The notes: generated by a model not told the origin, from the letters alone. A stretch of 64,000 nt of DNA from Maribacter dokdonensis DSW-8 (GCF_001447995.1 NZ_LDPE01000002.1:806001-870000), one strand, 5' to 3'. Positions 9,578-19,725 are shown, counted from the stretch's first letter. A program made the numbers and translations.

Positions 9578-9632
9578 GGAAATTGAATAATAATAACCCA
9601 AATTACGAAAATTTAAAGAGGGCAAGGCTACT

Positions 9633-12600
9633 ATGAAAAAGATTTATGCATATCTATCGGTTTTTATATTTATTACAAGTTGTGCAACCTATAGTACAAA
9701 ATATGTAGATGATAAATATGCTGTAGATGTTGATAGTTCTAAAGAAGTTTCACATACATTTTATTTAATTGGTGATGCAGGTTTGTCTCCTATTGGGGGT
9801 ATGAATCCTGCACTCAAAATTTTCAAAAATAAGTTGGATAAGGCAGATAAGAACAGTACTGCCATATTTTTGGGAGATAATATTTATCCTGCTGGGCTAC
9901 CGGATCCAAAAGATTCTACACAAGCCTACATAGAGGCAAAAAATCATTTAGATGCCCAAATTAAAACCTTGGAGAATTTTAAGGGCAGACCACTTTTTAT
10001 ACCTGGTAATCATGATTGGTACACTGAAGGTTTAATTGGTCTGGAACGGGAAGAAAATTATATAAAAAGAGCTTTAAAGGAGAAGGAGAAAGACCCTTTT
10101 TTACCTGAGAACGGGTGCCCAATAGATGTCATAGAAATAGGGGAAGATGTTGCCATCATTACAATAGACACAGAATGGTACTTAACTAATTGGGACAAAC
10201 GCCCCGATATTAATGATAAATGCGAGATCAAGAGTAGGGACAAGTTTTTTCTGGAATTGGAAGATGCCATAAAAGATTATAGAGATCGTACCACGGTAAT
10301 AGCTATGCACCACCCATCAAACAGTTATGGCGAGCATGGAGGGCACTACTCGTTAAGAAAACAATTTTATCCAAAGAAAATGGCAGTGCCGGTACCTGTT
10401 CTAGGAACTTTTATCAACGTATTAAGAAGTACCTCAGGAGCATCCATTGAAGATAACAATAACAAGCGTTATAGAGAATTGATGAAAAGGGTAACGACCT
10501 TGGCACAATATTCCGATCGGGTAATATTCGCATCAGGACATGAACACACATTACAGTATATCCTTGAAAATAATACGCCGCAAATTGTTAGTGGTTCAGG
10601 TGCAAAAGAAGGTTTTACAAAGTTGCTGAACGGCTCTCAGTTCAGTACAGGAAAAATGGGTTATGCTACTTTAGAAGTATATAAAGATGGGTCGTCAAGA
10701 GTTAGATTTTATGGTGTTGGCGAAAACAATAATGAAGATTTTTTGTTTACAAATGAAGTGTTGCCACCTACGCAAGTAACGTTTGAAGCTGAACTTACAG
10801 TCAGTTTCCCAGATTCTGTAGAGGCGTCCGTATACACAGATAATGAGATTGAAAAAAGTAGGTTTTATAAAGGAATTTGGGGTGAACGCTATCGTAAGTA
10901 TTATGGCACAAAGGTAAAGGTGCCTACAGTACGTTTAGATTCCCTTATGGGTGGTCTTGAACCTGTTAAGAAAGGCGGAGGTCATCAATCTAAATCACTT
11001 CGTCTTCGCGCAAAGGATGGTAGGGAATATGTCATGCGAGCTTTAAAGAAGAGCGCCGAGCTATACTTGCAGTCCATGGCTTTTCAAGATCAGTATGTAT
11101 TGGATGATTTAAAGGAGACCTATACCCAAGAACTTTTGCAGGATTTTTATACAGGCTCACACCCGTATGCTCCTTTTACCACAGCGCGATTATCAGATGC
11201 TGTTGGTATTTACCATACAAATCCTGTATTGTATTATGTGCCAAAACAGCCGGCTTTAAAGGAGTATAATGATTCTTTTGGAGATGAATTGTATATGATT
11301 GAGGAACACACTGGAGATGGTCATGGCGATTTGGCAAGCTTTGGATATTCAAATGATTTAAAGAGTACTGATGGCATGCTAGAAGACTTGCGTGATGATG
11401 AAAAGTACGAAGTGGACAAGGATCTTTATTTAAGAGCTCGGCTTTTTGATATGGTATTAGGTGATTGGGACAGGCATGTTGATCAGTGGAGATGGGCAGA
11501 GTTTAAAGACGAGAAAAAGGATAAGGTAGTATATAGACCTGTACCTAGGGATCGTGACCAAGTATACTCCAAAATGGGCGACGGTGCTTTAATGAATATT
11601 GCCACGCGTATAATACCAGGCTTAAGGTTAATGGAAGGTTTTAATGAAGAAATTAGAAGCGTAAAGGGCTTTAACTCTTCTCCTATGACCTATGTTTTGG
11701 ATCTTACCTTGTTAGGAGAAACAGAAAAAAGTCAATGGTTGGCTCAGGCAAAATACTTGCAAGAGAATTTAAAGGAAAGTGATATTGATGAGGCGTTTAA
11801 AGCTTTCCCAGAAGAGGTAAGGGATGAAACGGTCAATGAAATTAAGCAAACACTTTTGGCACGCCTAAGCCACATTCAAGAAACGGCAAATGAATACTAC
11901 AAGATTTTAAATAAGTATGCCGTTGTAGCGGGTACCGACAAAGATGATTGGTTTGAAATCAATAGACTTAATGATACGGAAACTGAGGTAAAGGTTTATA
12001 GAAATATAGGAGATAAGAAAAAACGTCTTTTTTATTATAAGATTTTTTCAAGTGATGATACCAAAGAACTTTGGGTGTTTGGTTTGGATGACGATGATAT
12101 TTTTGAGGTTAAGAATCCTTCCAATTTTACGGGAGTAAAGGTGAGGATTATTGGGGGGCACAACAATGATATATATCGAGTGGATAATGGTAAGAACGTG
12201 GCATTGTATGATTTTAAGAGCAAGAAAAACACGTTTGAAAAGACAAGTGGGGCAAAAGTTAAATTATCAGATGACTATGAACTAAATACCTATCAACCAC
12301 TTAAATTGAGAAATAGTTTCAATCAAATTATACCTACTATAGGTTTTAATCCAGATGATGGGGTTAGAATAGGTTTCTTAAATACATACACCTATAATGG
12401 GTTTAGACAAAATCCTTTTACGCAACAACATACCATAGGTGCATCTTATTATTTTGCCACAAGCGGTTTTGACGTAAAATATCAGGGAGAATTTGCCCAT
12501 GTTTTTGAGAATTGGAACGCAGAATTGAAAGCCCGTTTTACAAGTCCTAATTTTGCGGTGAATTTCTTTGGTTTTGGTAACGATACAGAAAATTTTGATG

Positions 12601-13355
12601 ATGACTTAGGGTTGGATTTTAATAGGGTAAAACTTAGGCAAATAGACTTTTTGCCATCATTGGTTTGGAGAGGACAGTTGGGCGCTAAGGTGAAACTGGG
12701 GTTGTCCTATGAGAACATTAGTGTAGAAGAAACCAATGATAGGTTCATAAACACTTTTTATCAACAAAATGGAGAAGAAACCAATAGTGATTTTGTTGGG
12801 GCTCATGCTACTTATACTTACGAAAACAGGGATAATGAAGCATTCCCAACCATAGGAATGGGAACTTCGTTAGAAGCAGGGTATAAAGAAAATCTTTCTA
12901 AAGAAGGAGGTAGTTTTGGGTACATAATACCAAGCTTAAGTTTTGATTATAAATTAATACCAAGCGGAAGGCTGGTGCTTGCTACAAAATGGAAGGCACA
13001 TTTTAACTTAGGTGATGAATACGAATTTTACCAAGCTGCTAGTATAGGTGGTATTGATGGTCTTCGTGGTTTTAGAAATCAGCGTTTTACAGGAAAAACT
13101 TCCTACTATCAAAATACGGATATTAGATTTAGTCTTGCTAAAAAACGCACAAGACTACTACCTACTGCAATGGGGCTTTTTGGTGGTTTTGATTATGGAA
13201 GGGTGTGGATGCCTGAAATGAGTTCTGGTCGTTGGCATACCTCTTACGGTGGAGGTTTTTTCTTAAATGCATCAGATATTATCTCGGTGAATACGGCAAT
13301 ATTTGCCAGTGAAGACGGACCAAGATTTACTTTTGGACTAGGTTTCGGTTTTTAG
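9633..13355 (+). CDS. Lipoprotein metallophosphatase fused to an outer-membrane beta-barrel
   Basis: The 1240-residue protein starts with an SPII signal (FIFITSCATYS, Cys17). Residues about 40-370 form a calcineurin-like phosphoesterase: LIGDAGLS, FLGDNIYPAGLPD, IPGNHDWY, AMHHPSNSYG and FASGHEHTLQ supply the metal ligands in order. A middle section of about 450-880 contains GDWDRHVDQWRW and resembles nothing I can name with confidence. The last 330 residues are alternating beta-strands ending in FTFGLGFGF with an aromatic terminus, and GIDGLRGFRNQRF resembles the VRGF region of Omp85/surface-antigen barrels. This predicts a phosphatase tethered to its own outer-membrane barrel. It faces a convergent gene only 9 bp away. 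Confidence 0.85.
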   Translation: MKKIYAYLSVFIFITSCATYSTKYVDDKYAVDVDSSKEVSHTFYLIGDAGLSPIGGMNPALKIFKNKLDKADKNSTAIFLGDNIYPAGLPDPKDSTQAYIEAKNHLDAQIKTLENFKGRPLFIPGNHDWYTEGLIGLEREENYIKRALKEKEKDPFLPENGCPIDVIEIGEDVAIITIDTEWYLTNWDKRPDINDKCEIKSRDKFFLELEDAIKDYRDRTTVIAMHHPSNSYGEHGGHYSLRKQFYPKKMAVPVPVLGTFINVLRSTSGASIEDNNNKRYRELMKRVTTLAQYSDRVIFASGHEHTLQYILENNTPQIVSGSGAKEGFTKLLNGSQFSTGKMGYATLEVYKDGSSRVRFYGVGENNNEDFLFTNEVLPPTQVTFEAELTVSFPDSVEASVYTDNEIEKSRFYKGIWGERYRKYYGTKVKVPTVRLDSLMGGLEPVKKGGGHQSKSLRLRAKDGREYVMRALKKSAELYLQSMAFQDQYVLDDLKETYTQELLQDFYTGSHPYAPFTTARLSDAVGIYHTNPVLYYVPKQPALKEYNDSFGDELYMIEEHTGDGHGDLASFGYSNDLKSTDGMLEDLRDDEKYEVDKDLYLRARLFDMVLGDWDRHVDQWRWAEFKDEKKDKVVYRPVPRDRDQVYSKMGDGALMNIATRIIPGLRLMEGFNEEIRSVKGFNSSPMTYVLDLTLLGETEKSQWLAQAKYLQENLKESDIDEAFKAFPEEVRDETVNEIKQTLLARLSHIQETANEYYKILNKYAVVAGTDKDDWFEINRLNDTETEVKVYRNIGDKKKRLFYYKIFSSDDTKELWVFGLDDDDIFEVKNPSNFTGVKVRIIGGHNNDIYRVDNGKNVALYDFKSKKNTFEKTSGAKVKLSDDYELNTYQPLKLRNSFNQIIPTIGFNPDDGVRIGFLNTYTYNGFRQNPFTQQHTIGASYYFATSGFDVKYQGEFAHVFENWNAELKARFTSPNFAVNFFGFGNDTENFDDDLGLDFNRVKLRQIDFLPSLVWRGQLGAKVKLGLSYENISVEETNDRFINTFYQQNGEETNSDFVGAHATYTYENRDNEAFPTIGMGTSLEAGYKENLSKEGGSFGYIIPSLSFDYKLIPSGRLVLATKWKAHFNLGDEYEFYQAASIGGIDGLRGFRNQRFTGKTSYYQNTDIRFSLAKKRTRLLPTAMGLFGGFDYGRVWMPEMSSGRWHTSYGGGFFLNASDIISVNTAIFASEDGPRFTFGLGFGF

Positions 13356-13364
13356 AAAAGTAAA

Positions 13365-14222
13365 TTATTTTATAGAATAGGTGTATAGGTTACCACCTTC
13401 ACTATGTGCTTTTTCATCGGAAATGAGTAGGGTGTCATCATTGAGAAAACAAACCGATTCTAATTGAGAACGGGCACCTAGATCAATTTCTTGCATGTTG
13501 CCCTTTGTGAAATCATCCCAAGTAAAATCTGTAAAAATGAACAGCTTACCATAGCTAAGCGCAACAATTCTGTCCCCTTTTGGAGATATGTCAATGGATG
13601 TGATTTGGCATATTTTCCAATCTTTGCAAGGCGTAAATGAACCTACAAGGATTGCCTCATAAGTACCCTTGGTATCTGGTACTGAGTAAATATGGGCTTC
13701 TCCTGTAAATGCTTTAGACCTGTTTTTGGTTACTATGAATATTTTGCCATCGTGGTGAAAAATAGCTTCTGAATCGTAAAATAAACCCTCTTTTTTAGGT
13801 GGAAAATCTTTTTGGTCCGGATAGTGGAGCTTAATTTTTTCAGCGTCAATTTTGTCTCCTGGTTCAATAGTAGGGTTGGGTAGTTTATAGATGACCAAAT
13901 CTTTTCTTTTGTTCGCATTGTTTCCAATATCACCAATATAGAGATTACCGGCTTTATCAGTGGTTAAATCTTCCCAATCTTGGTTGTCACCATTTTTAAC
14001 TTTAAGACTTTTAAGAATATCTCCCTTAAGGTTTATTTGATATATTTCATCTTTGTTGCCACCATCTTCAATGACCCAAACAGTAGAATCGCCGTAAGTA
14101 GCCAATCCAGAGTTTTCATCTAAACTGCCTGGCAAATCTGCAATTACTTTTAATTGACCGTAATTAGAGCACGAGGTGAATACAGATAAAACTAAAAATA
14201 TGCTTAATACTATTTTATTCAT
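13365..14222 (-). CDS. Lipoprotein, probable beta-propeller, unknown function
   Basis: The 285-residue protein has an SPII signal with Cys18 (LVLSVFTSCSNYG). Repeated short strands such as DENSGLATYGDSTVWVIEDG, TTDKAGNLYIGDIGNN, ITSIDISPKGDRIVALSYG and ESVCFLNDDTLLISDEKA suggest a propeller of the NHL/SdiA-regulated or phytase-like esterase type. No catalytic residues can be assigned. It overlaps the upstream GyrI-like gene by 8 bases, so translation is probably coupled, and it is the last gene of the minus-strand block that starts with the VCBS lipoproteins. Confidence 0.7.
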   Translation of the reverse strand: MNKIVLSIFLVLSVFTSCSNYGQLKVIADLPGSLDENSGLATYGDSTVWVIEDGGNKDEIYQINLKGDILKSLKVKNGDNQDWEDLTTDKAGNLYIGDIGNNANKRKDLVIYKLPNPTIEPGDKIDAEKIKLHYPDQKDFPPKKEGLFYDSEAIFHHDGKIFIVTKNRSKAFTGEAHIYSVPDTKGTYEAILVGSFTPCKDWKICQITSIDISPKGDRIVALSYGKLFIFTDFTWDDFTKGNMQEIDLGARSQLESVCFLNDDTLLISDEKAHSEGGNLYTYSIK

Positions 14223-15114
14223 CTTGATCAGCTAATGGCATAAATACTTCAGCTTTCCAACGCAAAGCATCGCCACCCATATTTGGGTTGTTAAAAAAGA
14301 ATTCTATTGGCTTTTTTTCTATGGCAATGTTCTTTTCTTCAGCGTAGTCCAATAAAGTGTACCAAGCTCTATCAGAGGTCATGTAGTTACCATTGTAAAC
14401 AGCCTTAAGTGATTTTTTGCCAATGAACTCTTTATAAATAATATCTTTTATTTGAGGCAAGGTATCGCTTTTAATAATGGGGTAGCAAAAATTAAAGCTT
14501 ATGCTATCATTTTGCATATTCCAATCTGTGGTTTCAATAAATGGAATACCGTTTACCTGAATGCCATTACTTGCTATTACGGAATTGAGAAAAGGATAAC
14601 TCTCCATCATGCCGAAAGCCTTGGATATCTGTGTGGTTTTGTGTTCAACGCAGGCACAGTAGGTAGAAGGTAGGTTATCTTCTCCCATAAATGTAACTTT
14701 AAATTCCTTTCTATGGGCATTGAGGCTCTCAATGAAATCGGTCACGGTTTTTCTTGATTGTTTTTCAAAATCGGTATCGTAAAATGGGACCACAAGTTTA
14801 TTGCCCATACTATGGTCTTCATCTTTTACATTCACGATTAATTGTGAAGTAGAATCCGTAATGGGGGTTATGTTCCAATTATAGATATGGGTTGAATCTC
14901 CGGTAACAACTTTTTGTTCTAAATTACCCAAGTTATTAAGCTGTCTTACAGTGGCATTTGGTAAGGTATTGTTCCAAGCTTTTAAAGCTTGATTTATAGT
15001 ACCAGTGTTAGATTTGGCTACAACCCTTATTTGATAATCTTGTGGTTTAATAAGAAAATACCAAAGTAATGCAACCATTAATATGGCAATGGTTATAGTT
15101 AAGCCTTTTTTCAT
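14215..15114 (-). CDS. Membrane-anchored protein with C-terminal GyrI-like domain
   Basis: The 299-residue protein has one N-terminal hydrophobic segment (residues 4-22, ITIAILMVALLWYFLI) acting as a signal anchor. Residues about 28-140 resemble an SRPBCC/polyketide-cyclase-like module. The C-terminal half, from about 150, resembles the GyrI/AraC effector-binding fold, with MTSDRAWYTLLDYAEEKNI near its end. Such domains bind small hydrophobic ligands; no DNA-binding part is present. The start lies 5 nt after the vanadium-peroxidase stop and the 3' end overlaps the propeller lipoprotein gene by 8 bases. Confidence 0.7.
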   Translation of the reverse strand: MKKGLTITIAILMVALLWYFLIKPQDYQIRVVAKSNTGTINQALKAWNNTLPNATVRQLNNLGNLEQKVVTGDSTHIYNWNITPITDSTSQLIVNVKDEDHSMGNKLVVPFYDTDFEKQSRKTVTDFIESLNAHRKEFKVTFMGEDNLPSTYCACVEHKTTQISKAFGMMESYPFLNSVIASNGIQVNGIPFIETTDWNMQNDSISFNFCYPIIKSDTLPQIKDIIYKEFIGKKSLKAVYNGNYMTSDRAWYTLLDYAEEKNIAIEKKPIEFFFNNPNMGGDALRWKAEVFMPLADQDE

Positions 15115-15119
15115 GCGAA

Positions 15120-16469
15120 TTAATTATGTGCTAAACTTGAATTTTTCTTCATTTTAATTTTAGAGTTTAAAAGATCGCCAATTTTTCTACCTTGGCCAAC
15201 ACCTACTTCTACCGCAGCTCGGTAGTGAATTCCGCCGTACATTCTACTAATGGCAGCTTCATCGGCAGCTTCGTTAAAAGAATTGAATTTTCTTATAGGT
15301 AGACCATAAGGAGTTTCGGTATCATCTTCAAAGCTAAAATCATCGCCAAAAATACTGGTCAATGCTGTAGAGGCAGCACCGGATACTACACTGTGTCCAC
15401 TGGTATATTCCGGAAATGGAGGAGTTTGTAAAATAGGTTTCCAGTTTTCATCTATATGTTGGTTGATCAATGTTTCGGGTCTAATAAGGTTGCTTCGGTA
15501 TTTTTCATCCCAACAGCTAATGAAACCGTCAGCGATGGCCATTGAAGTTTTGGTGTATGCAAATACCGTATCATCAAAATTACTATTGGTCTTTTTTGCC
15601 GCTATTTTTGTAATACCGATCCAATGTGCCCCTGGAGTAATTTTTTTGGTAGCGAACATCAAATGACCTCTAGTTACCGAAACATAAGGGTTGCAATCCC
15701 AGAATTTAGCAATGGCCACTTCTTCAGATTCATCTCCGGTTTTGGTGATATCATTACTAATATTATAAACCTCAATAAGTTCTTTATAGAAGTCGGAGTC
15801 TTTTTCTAATGAGAATGGGGGAGGTGGTACTGGTTTAAACTGCGATGCCGAATCAATAATAAATGGGCGAATTTTATTCCAGTGTGGTTCTATACCATCC
15901 ATATAAGCAGGTGGGGTAGGTTGCCATCTCGCCGGGTCGTCTGTATTGACCGTAAATTTAGGCATTGTTCTGGTTTGACTGTAATTGTCCTTATTCATCC
16001 ATTCTTTAATATGTTCTGCCACTTTTAAGCCATAGGTTTTAGAGGCTTCAAATTCCGGTTCGTTCATATTTTTCCATTTTGTGAACAAACTATCTTGCAG
16101 TACATCAAACTTGTCTTCAGAAAAGATGAGCTGTCTACTGATGTTCATATGGGCAATTAATGCGGATAATTGTGGATTAATAGCAGATGCCGTATCTATC
16201 GCCGGTATTGGTTTTAAATCTTTTAGTTGACCAGATAAAGATTGATAGTCAGGGTTTGTTTGAGCAACAATCTCATATGCCGCAATGTTTGGGTATGCAA
16301 ATATTCTACTGGCTACTGGCGGAGAGAAAATATCATGGATCATGATATCTATAACATGGTCAATAGAATTATGTAGATCGTCTGGAGAAATCTTAATTGG
16401 TTCTTGTTTTTTCTCTGTACAGTTTGCAAATAAGACCACTGCTAAAAGTATAAATACATATTTTTTCAT
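15120..16469 (-). CDS. Vanadium-dependent haloperoxidase / PAP2-family lipoprotein
   Basis: The start at 16469 (MKKYVFILLAVV) was chosen because it gives an SPII signal with Cys17 (LFANCTEKK) and follows the upstream stop by 4 nt; 449 residues. The acid-phosphatase/haloperoxidase triad of motifs is present: K-x6-RP in KYRSNLIRPE, EYTSGHSVVSGAA for the P-SGH block, and SR-x5-H in SRMYGGIHYRAAV. The Asp that usually ends the third motif (H-x3-D) is Ala here. The family uses vanadate to oxidise halides with peroxide, or phosphate to hydrolyse monoesters; the sequence does not decide. It sits directly behind two FG-GAP lipoproteins and would be anchored in the periplasm or on the cell surface. 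Confidence 0.85.
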   Translation of the reverse strand: MKKYVFILLAVVLFANCTEKKQEPIKISPDDLHNSIDHVIDIMIHDIFSPPVASRIFAYPNIAAYEIVAQTNPDYQSLSGQLKDLKPIPAIDTASAINPQLSALIAHMNISRQLIFSEDKFDVLQDSLFTKWKNMNEPEFEASKTYGLKVAEHIKEWMNKDNYSQTRTMPKFTVNTDDPARWQPTPPAYMDGIEPHWNKIRPFIIDSASQFKPVPPPPFSLEKDSDFYKELIEVYNISNDITKTGDESEEVAIAKFWDCNPYVSVTRGHLMFATKKITPGAHWIGITKIAAKKTNSNFDDTVFAYTKTSMAIADGFISCWDEKYRSNLIRPETLINQHIDENWKPILQTPPFPEYTSGHSVVSGAASTALTSIFGDDFSFEDDTETPYGLPIRKFNSFNEAADEAAISRMYGGIHYRAAVEVGVGQGRKIGDLLNSKIKMKKNSSLAHN

Positions 16470-16473
16470 TGTA

Positions 16474-19400
16474 CTAAGGTTTGAGTATTTGGTACACCTC
16501 TGCTGCATTGTCATTAAAGGTGAGCAATATATAATTGTTGTTGTTGAAATTGATTATGTTCATATTACGAATCGATTTTCCCGTTAAATCGAGACCAATT
16601 TTATTTGCTAAGGTAATATTGCTGTCGCTACTTATCAACGCCCCGGGAAAAGAATCAAAACGGCCATGGTATGGTTTAACTCCAAAATAATTTCCGGCTG
16701 CTAGTACCTCTGTTTTAAGATCTCCGTTAAAGTCAAACTCCAAGAAAGACATTATAGGTGCCAATTGCAGTTCATAACTAAAAGGAACAAAAGAGAATTT
16801 ACCATTGTTATTTATAAGATAGCCAGAATTTAAAGTGTGCACTTCTAAAATTTCGGCATTTGCTAGCATATTCTCACCTAGTATTTTATCTATGGATTTG
16901 CCCGCGAAAGAATGGTAGTTGTTGAATTTTTTACGAAGCGAAACCATTTGGCTGGCTAATTCTTTTAATCCGTCTACAGGGTAATCTTTACCGTCTTTGT
17001 ATGTGCTTACAATGGTTTCTGTTGCGCCATTTTTATCAAGGTCTCCATAATACATTTTCATAGGATGTTCTTCTGATGTGGAGAACTTCGTATTCAAACC
17101 CCAATTGCCTAAAAGAAAATCTTGGTCGCCATCACCATCAATATCAAAACTGGTGACAGCCTGCCATAAACCGTTTAACTTATCGTTTTCTAAAGGATAT
17201 ATTTCTTTGAAAGTACCTTCATTATTTTCAAAAAACCTAGGGGACATCCATTCACCAACAAACAAAAGATCTTCCCATCCGTCATTATTGAAATCTGTGA
17301 CCAAAGCATCGGTAACCATGCCTAGATTCTCAAATGTATTGTCGGCTAAGCTAAAATTGCCATTTTCATTTTTTAATAAATAACTGTTAGGTTTATTTCC
17401 ATAATCTGCACTTACAGATTGGTTGCAGACTAAAAGGTCAAAGTCATCGTCATGGTCGTAATCAAGTTTTAAGAGCACGGATGTGTTCTCGAACATTTCG
17501 GGAAATTCTTTTTTAGAATAAGTTTGATTATTTGAAACGTAGTAAGAATTTGTAAGGGGCTTCATTTCGTTGTAAAAATCTGCACCACCTGTCCCTACAA
17601 TTAAATCGTTTTTTCCATCATTGTTAAAATCTGCAATTATCGAAGTGATATCCTCTTTAATACTATCCTTGTTTATTTCTGGATAATTCGTTTTTTGAAA
17701 GACAGTGTCACCTTGAATATAAACTTGAGAAGGAATGTATTTTGAGCCACCAAAGAAAAGATCTTCTTTACCATCAGCGTTTAAATCGCCTACACTTACT
17801 GCCGGACCTCTGTCTGACATTTGATAAGGAATCAATTTTTGACGTAAATAATCGCTATAAGCATCTTCATTATGAATATAGTCAATGCCTAGGTTGTTCA
17901 ATGTTTTTTTGAACAGTAATTGCTTTTGAAAGTGCAGGCTATTATAATCAAAAGGTTTGTTTTGACTTGGACTGATATTCAATGTTTGATTTACTGCTAT
18001 ATTTTTTAAAGTCTGATAGCTTTTGTCCGGCCATATGATTTTTAAGGAGTCAATAGTAGTAAGGTCACCGTACCCAAAATGAATAATAGGTTCTGAGGAA
18101 GCCTGGAACCCACGAACCGTATACATTTCTTTAAATTGCTGAACACCGTTTGCGTAAGAGAAAATTTTAGTGCCTATACCAAATTTGTTTTTTGGCGTAT
18201 AATCTAATTTAATTTTAAGCCAGTGGGCTTTATCATTAGTAGTGTTCTCTTGTATTTCCGCAGGGCTATAAAGATTGTTGGTGACTAAATCTAAGTCGCC
18301 ATCATTATCTAGGTCACTATAGGCTGTAGCACCGGTTATTATAGTGTCTTGGGCAATCCAGTTTTTTGATTCATCGATAAATTGAAGGTCTTTTGAGCCT
18401 TTAAAAATCATATTCCCTATAAAACCCGATGGCATCATTTTAAGTGCCTTTTGATCTACAAGGTTGGTATTATTGATTTTTGATCTAATGTTATCATTAG
18501 AAATATAGTTAATATAATCTAGATCATTAGGTCGTTTAGGTATGCCATTACTAATATAAAGATCTTGCTCACCGTCTTGGTTAAAATCCCCGAATAACGC
18601 GCTCCAGCTCCAGTCTGTTGCCGCAACGCCACTTTGTAATGCGGTTTCTAAGAATTTACCATCGGGTTGATTTACAGAAAGCATATTTCTTGTATACTGA
18701 TTATGGTATCCAAAAGTTTCGGTTTTCATTTTTTGAATTTGGATATCATCATCACCCTCGGATGATTTGAGAACAACTTCATCTCTGCCCAACATATCCA
18801 AAGAAATTAAATCTGGTAAACCGTCATGGTTAATGTCTGCCACATCACTTCCCATAGAAAATCGTGTTGTATGTCCAAAAGCCTCTTTAATACTCTCTTT
18901 AAAAGTACCATCACCATTATTTAGGTAGTAATAGTCGTCCTCATGAAAATCGTTCCCAATATAAAGATCAGGGTAACCATCCTGATTAAAATCAGAAACG
19001 GCTATTCCTAATCCGTATCCATTTACTCCACCATAAATACCGGCTTCTTCGCTGACGTCAACGAATTTACCATTGTCATTTCGTAGCAATTTGTCGCCAG
19101 TTTCGTAAATACGATTATGTCTTATTTGTGCATTACCGTAAGAATCTTGGGTGTGTATGGCATGGTTAAGGAGATATATATCTAAATCACCATCTAAATC
19201 ATAATCCAAAAATGCGGCAGATGAGCTATAAGATTCAAAATCAAGATCAAATTCAGCTGCGCTTTCTTTAAAGGTAGCATCTCCTTGATTTATGAACAGC
19301 TCATTGTATCCATTGAATCCGTTTAGACCAACAACTGCACAAACATAAATGTCCAAAAGACCATCACCGTTTACATCTCCCATTATGGCTCCGGTATTCC

Positions 19401-19725
19401 AAGAACTATTACCCTCAACGCCTGCCTTTTCAGTAATATCTTCAAACTGTAAATTGCCTTTGTTGAGGTATAACTTATTCTTTACCTGATTTCCGGAAAA
19501 ATAGATGTCAGGTAAACTGTCATTATTGATGTCACCAATGGCAACACCACCACCGTTATAAAAGTAGAGGTAATCTAATATGCTTAGGTCTTTGGTTTCG
19601 GTAAGTGTATTTTCAAAGGTGATGCCTGTCTCGTTAGCAGGGCGTTTTGTAAATAATTCACCGGAATTTTGTTTGCATCCTAACGCAAAAACCAAAACAG
19701 ATATGTACAATAACTTATTCCTCAT
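16474..19725 (-). CDS. FG-GAP/VCBS-repeat lipoprotein with UnbV/ASPIC domain (CRTAC1-like)
   Basis: The 1083-residue protein has an SPII signal with Cys17 (LVFALGCKQN). Many calcium-loop repeats of the type D-x-N-x-D-x-x-x-D occur along it (GDINNDSLPDIYFSGN, GDVNGDGLLDIYV, DYDLDGDLDIYLLN, DFNQDGYPDLYIGN and more), in two blocks at about residues 50-480 and 640-900. Between them, about 510-590, lies an ASPIC/UnbV domain (KNKFGIGTKIFSYANGVQ, then SLKIIWPDKSYQTLKNI). Such propellers bind Ca2+ and partner proteins or glycans outside the cell. It overlaps the upstream paralogue by 11 bases and precedes the haloperoxidase gene by 4 nt. Confidence 0.9.
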   Translation of the reverse strand: MRNKLLYISVLVFALGCKQNSGELFTKRPANETGITFENTLTETKDLSILDYLYFYNGGGVAIGDINNDSLPDIYFSGNQVKNKLYLNKGNLQFEDITEKAGVEGNSSWNTGAIMGDVNGDGLLDIYVCAVVGLNGFNGYNELFINQGDATFKESAAEFDLDFESYSSSAAFLDYDLDGDLDIYLLNHAIHTQDSYGNAQIRHNRIYETGDKLLRNDNGKFVDVSEEAGIYGGVNGYGLGIAVSDFNQDGYPDLYIGNDFHEDDYYYLNNGDGTFKESIKEAFGHTTRFSMGSDVADINHDGLPDLISLDMLGRDEVVLKSSEGDDDIQIQKMKTETFGYHNQYTRNMLSVNQPDGKFLETALQSGVAATDWSWSALFGDFNQDGEQDLYISNGIPKRPNDLDYINYISNDNIRSKINNTNLVDQKALKMMPSGFIGNMIFKGSKDLQFIDESKNWIAQDTIITGATAYSDLDNDGDLDLVTNNLYSPAEIQENTTNDKAHWLKIKLDYTPKNKFGIGTKIFSYANGVQQFKEMYTVRGFQASSEPIIHFGYGDLTTIDSLKIIWPDKSYQTLKNIAVNQTLNISPSQNKPFDYNSLHFQKQLLFKKTLNNLGIDYIHNEDAYSDYLRQKLIPYQMSDRGPAVSVGDLNADGKEDLFFGGSKYIPSQVYIQGDTVFQKTNYPEINKDSIKEDITSIIADFNNDGKNDLIVGTGGADFYNEMKPLTNSYYVSNNQTYSKKEFPEMFENTSVLLKLDYDHDDDFDLLVCNQSVSADYGNKPNSYLLKNENGNFSLADNTFENLGMVTDALVTDFNNDGWEDLLFVGEWMSPRFFENNEGTFKEIYPLENDKLNGLWQAVTSFDIDGDGDQDFLLGNWGLNTKFSTSEEHPMKMYYGDLDKNGATETIVSTYKDGKDYPVDGLKELASQMVSLRKKFNNYHSFAGKSIDKILGENMLANAEILEVHTLNSGYLINNNGKFSFVPFSYELQLAPIMSFLEFDFNGDLKTEVLAAGNYFGVKPYHGRFDSFPGALISSDSNITLANKIGLDLTGKSIRNMNIINFNNNNYILLTFNDNAAEVYQILKP

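Noticed and set aside
8360..13355. HD/PycTM-like gene and divergent phosphatase-barrel gene as a two-gene defence system
   Set aside because: They are divergent with 55 bp between starts, but nothing in the barrel protein suggests nucleotide signalling; kept as separate observations.
17078..17383. 101-codon plus-strand frame opposite a VCBS lipoprotein
   Set aside because: It results from the biased codons of the DxDxDG repeats on the minus strand.
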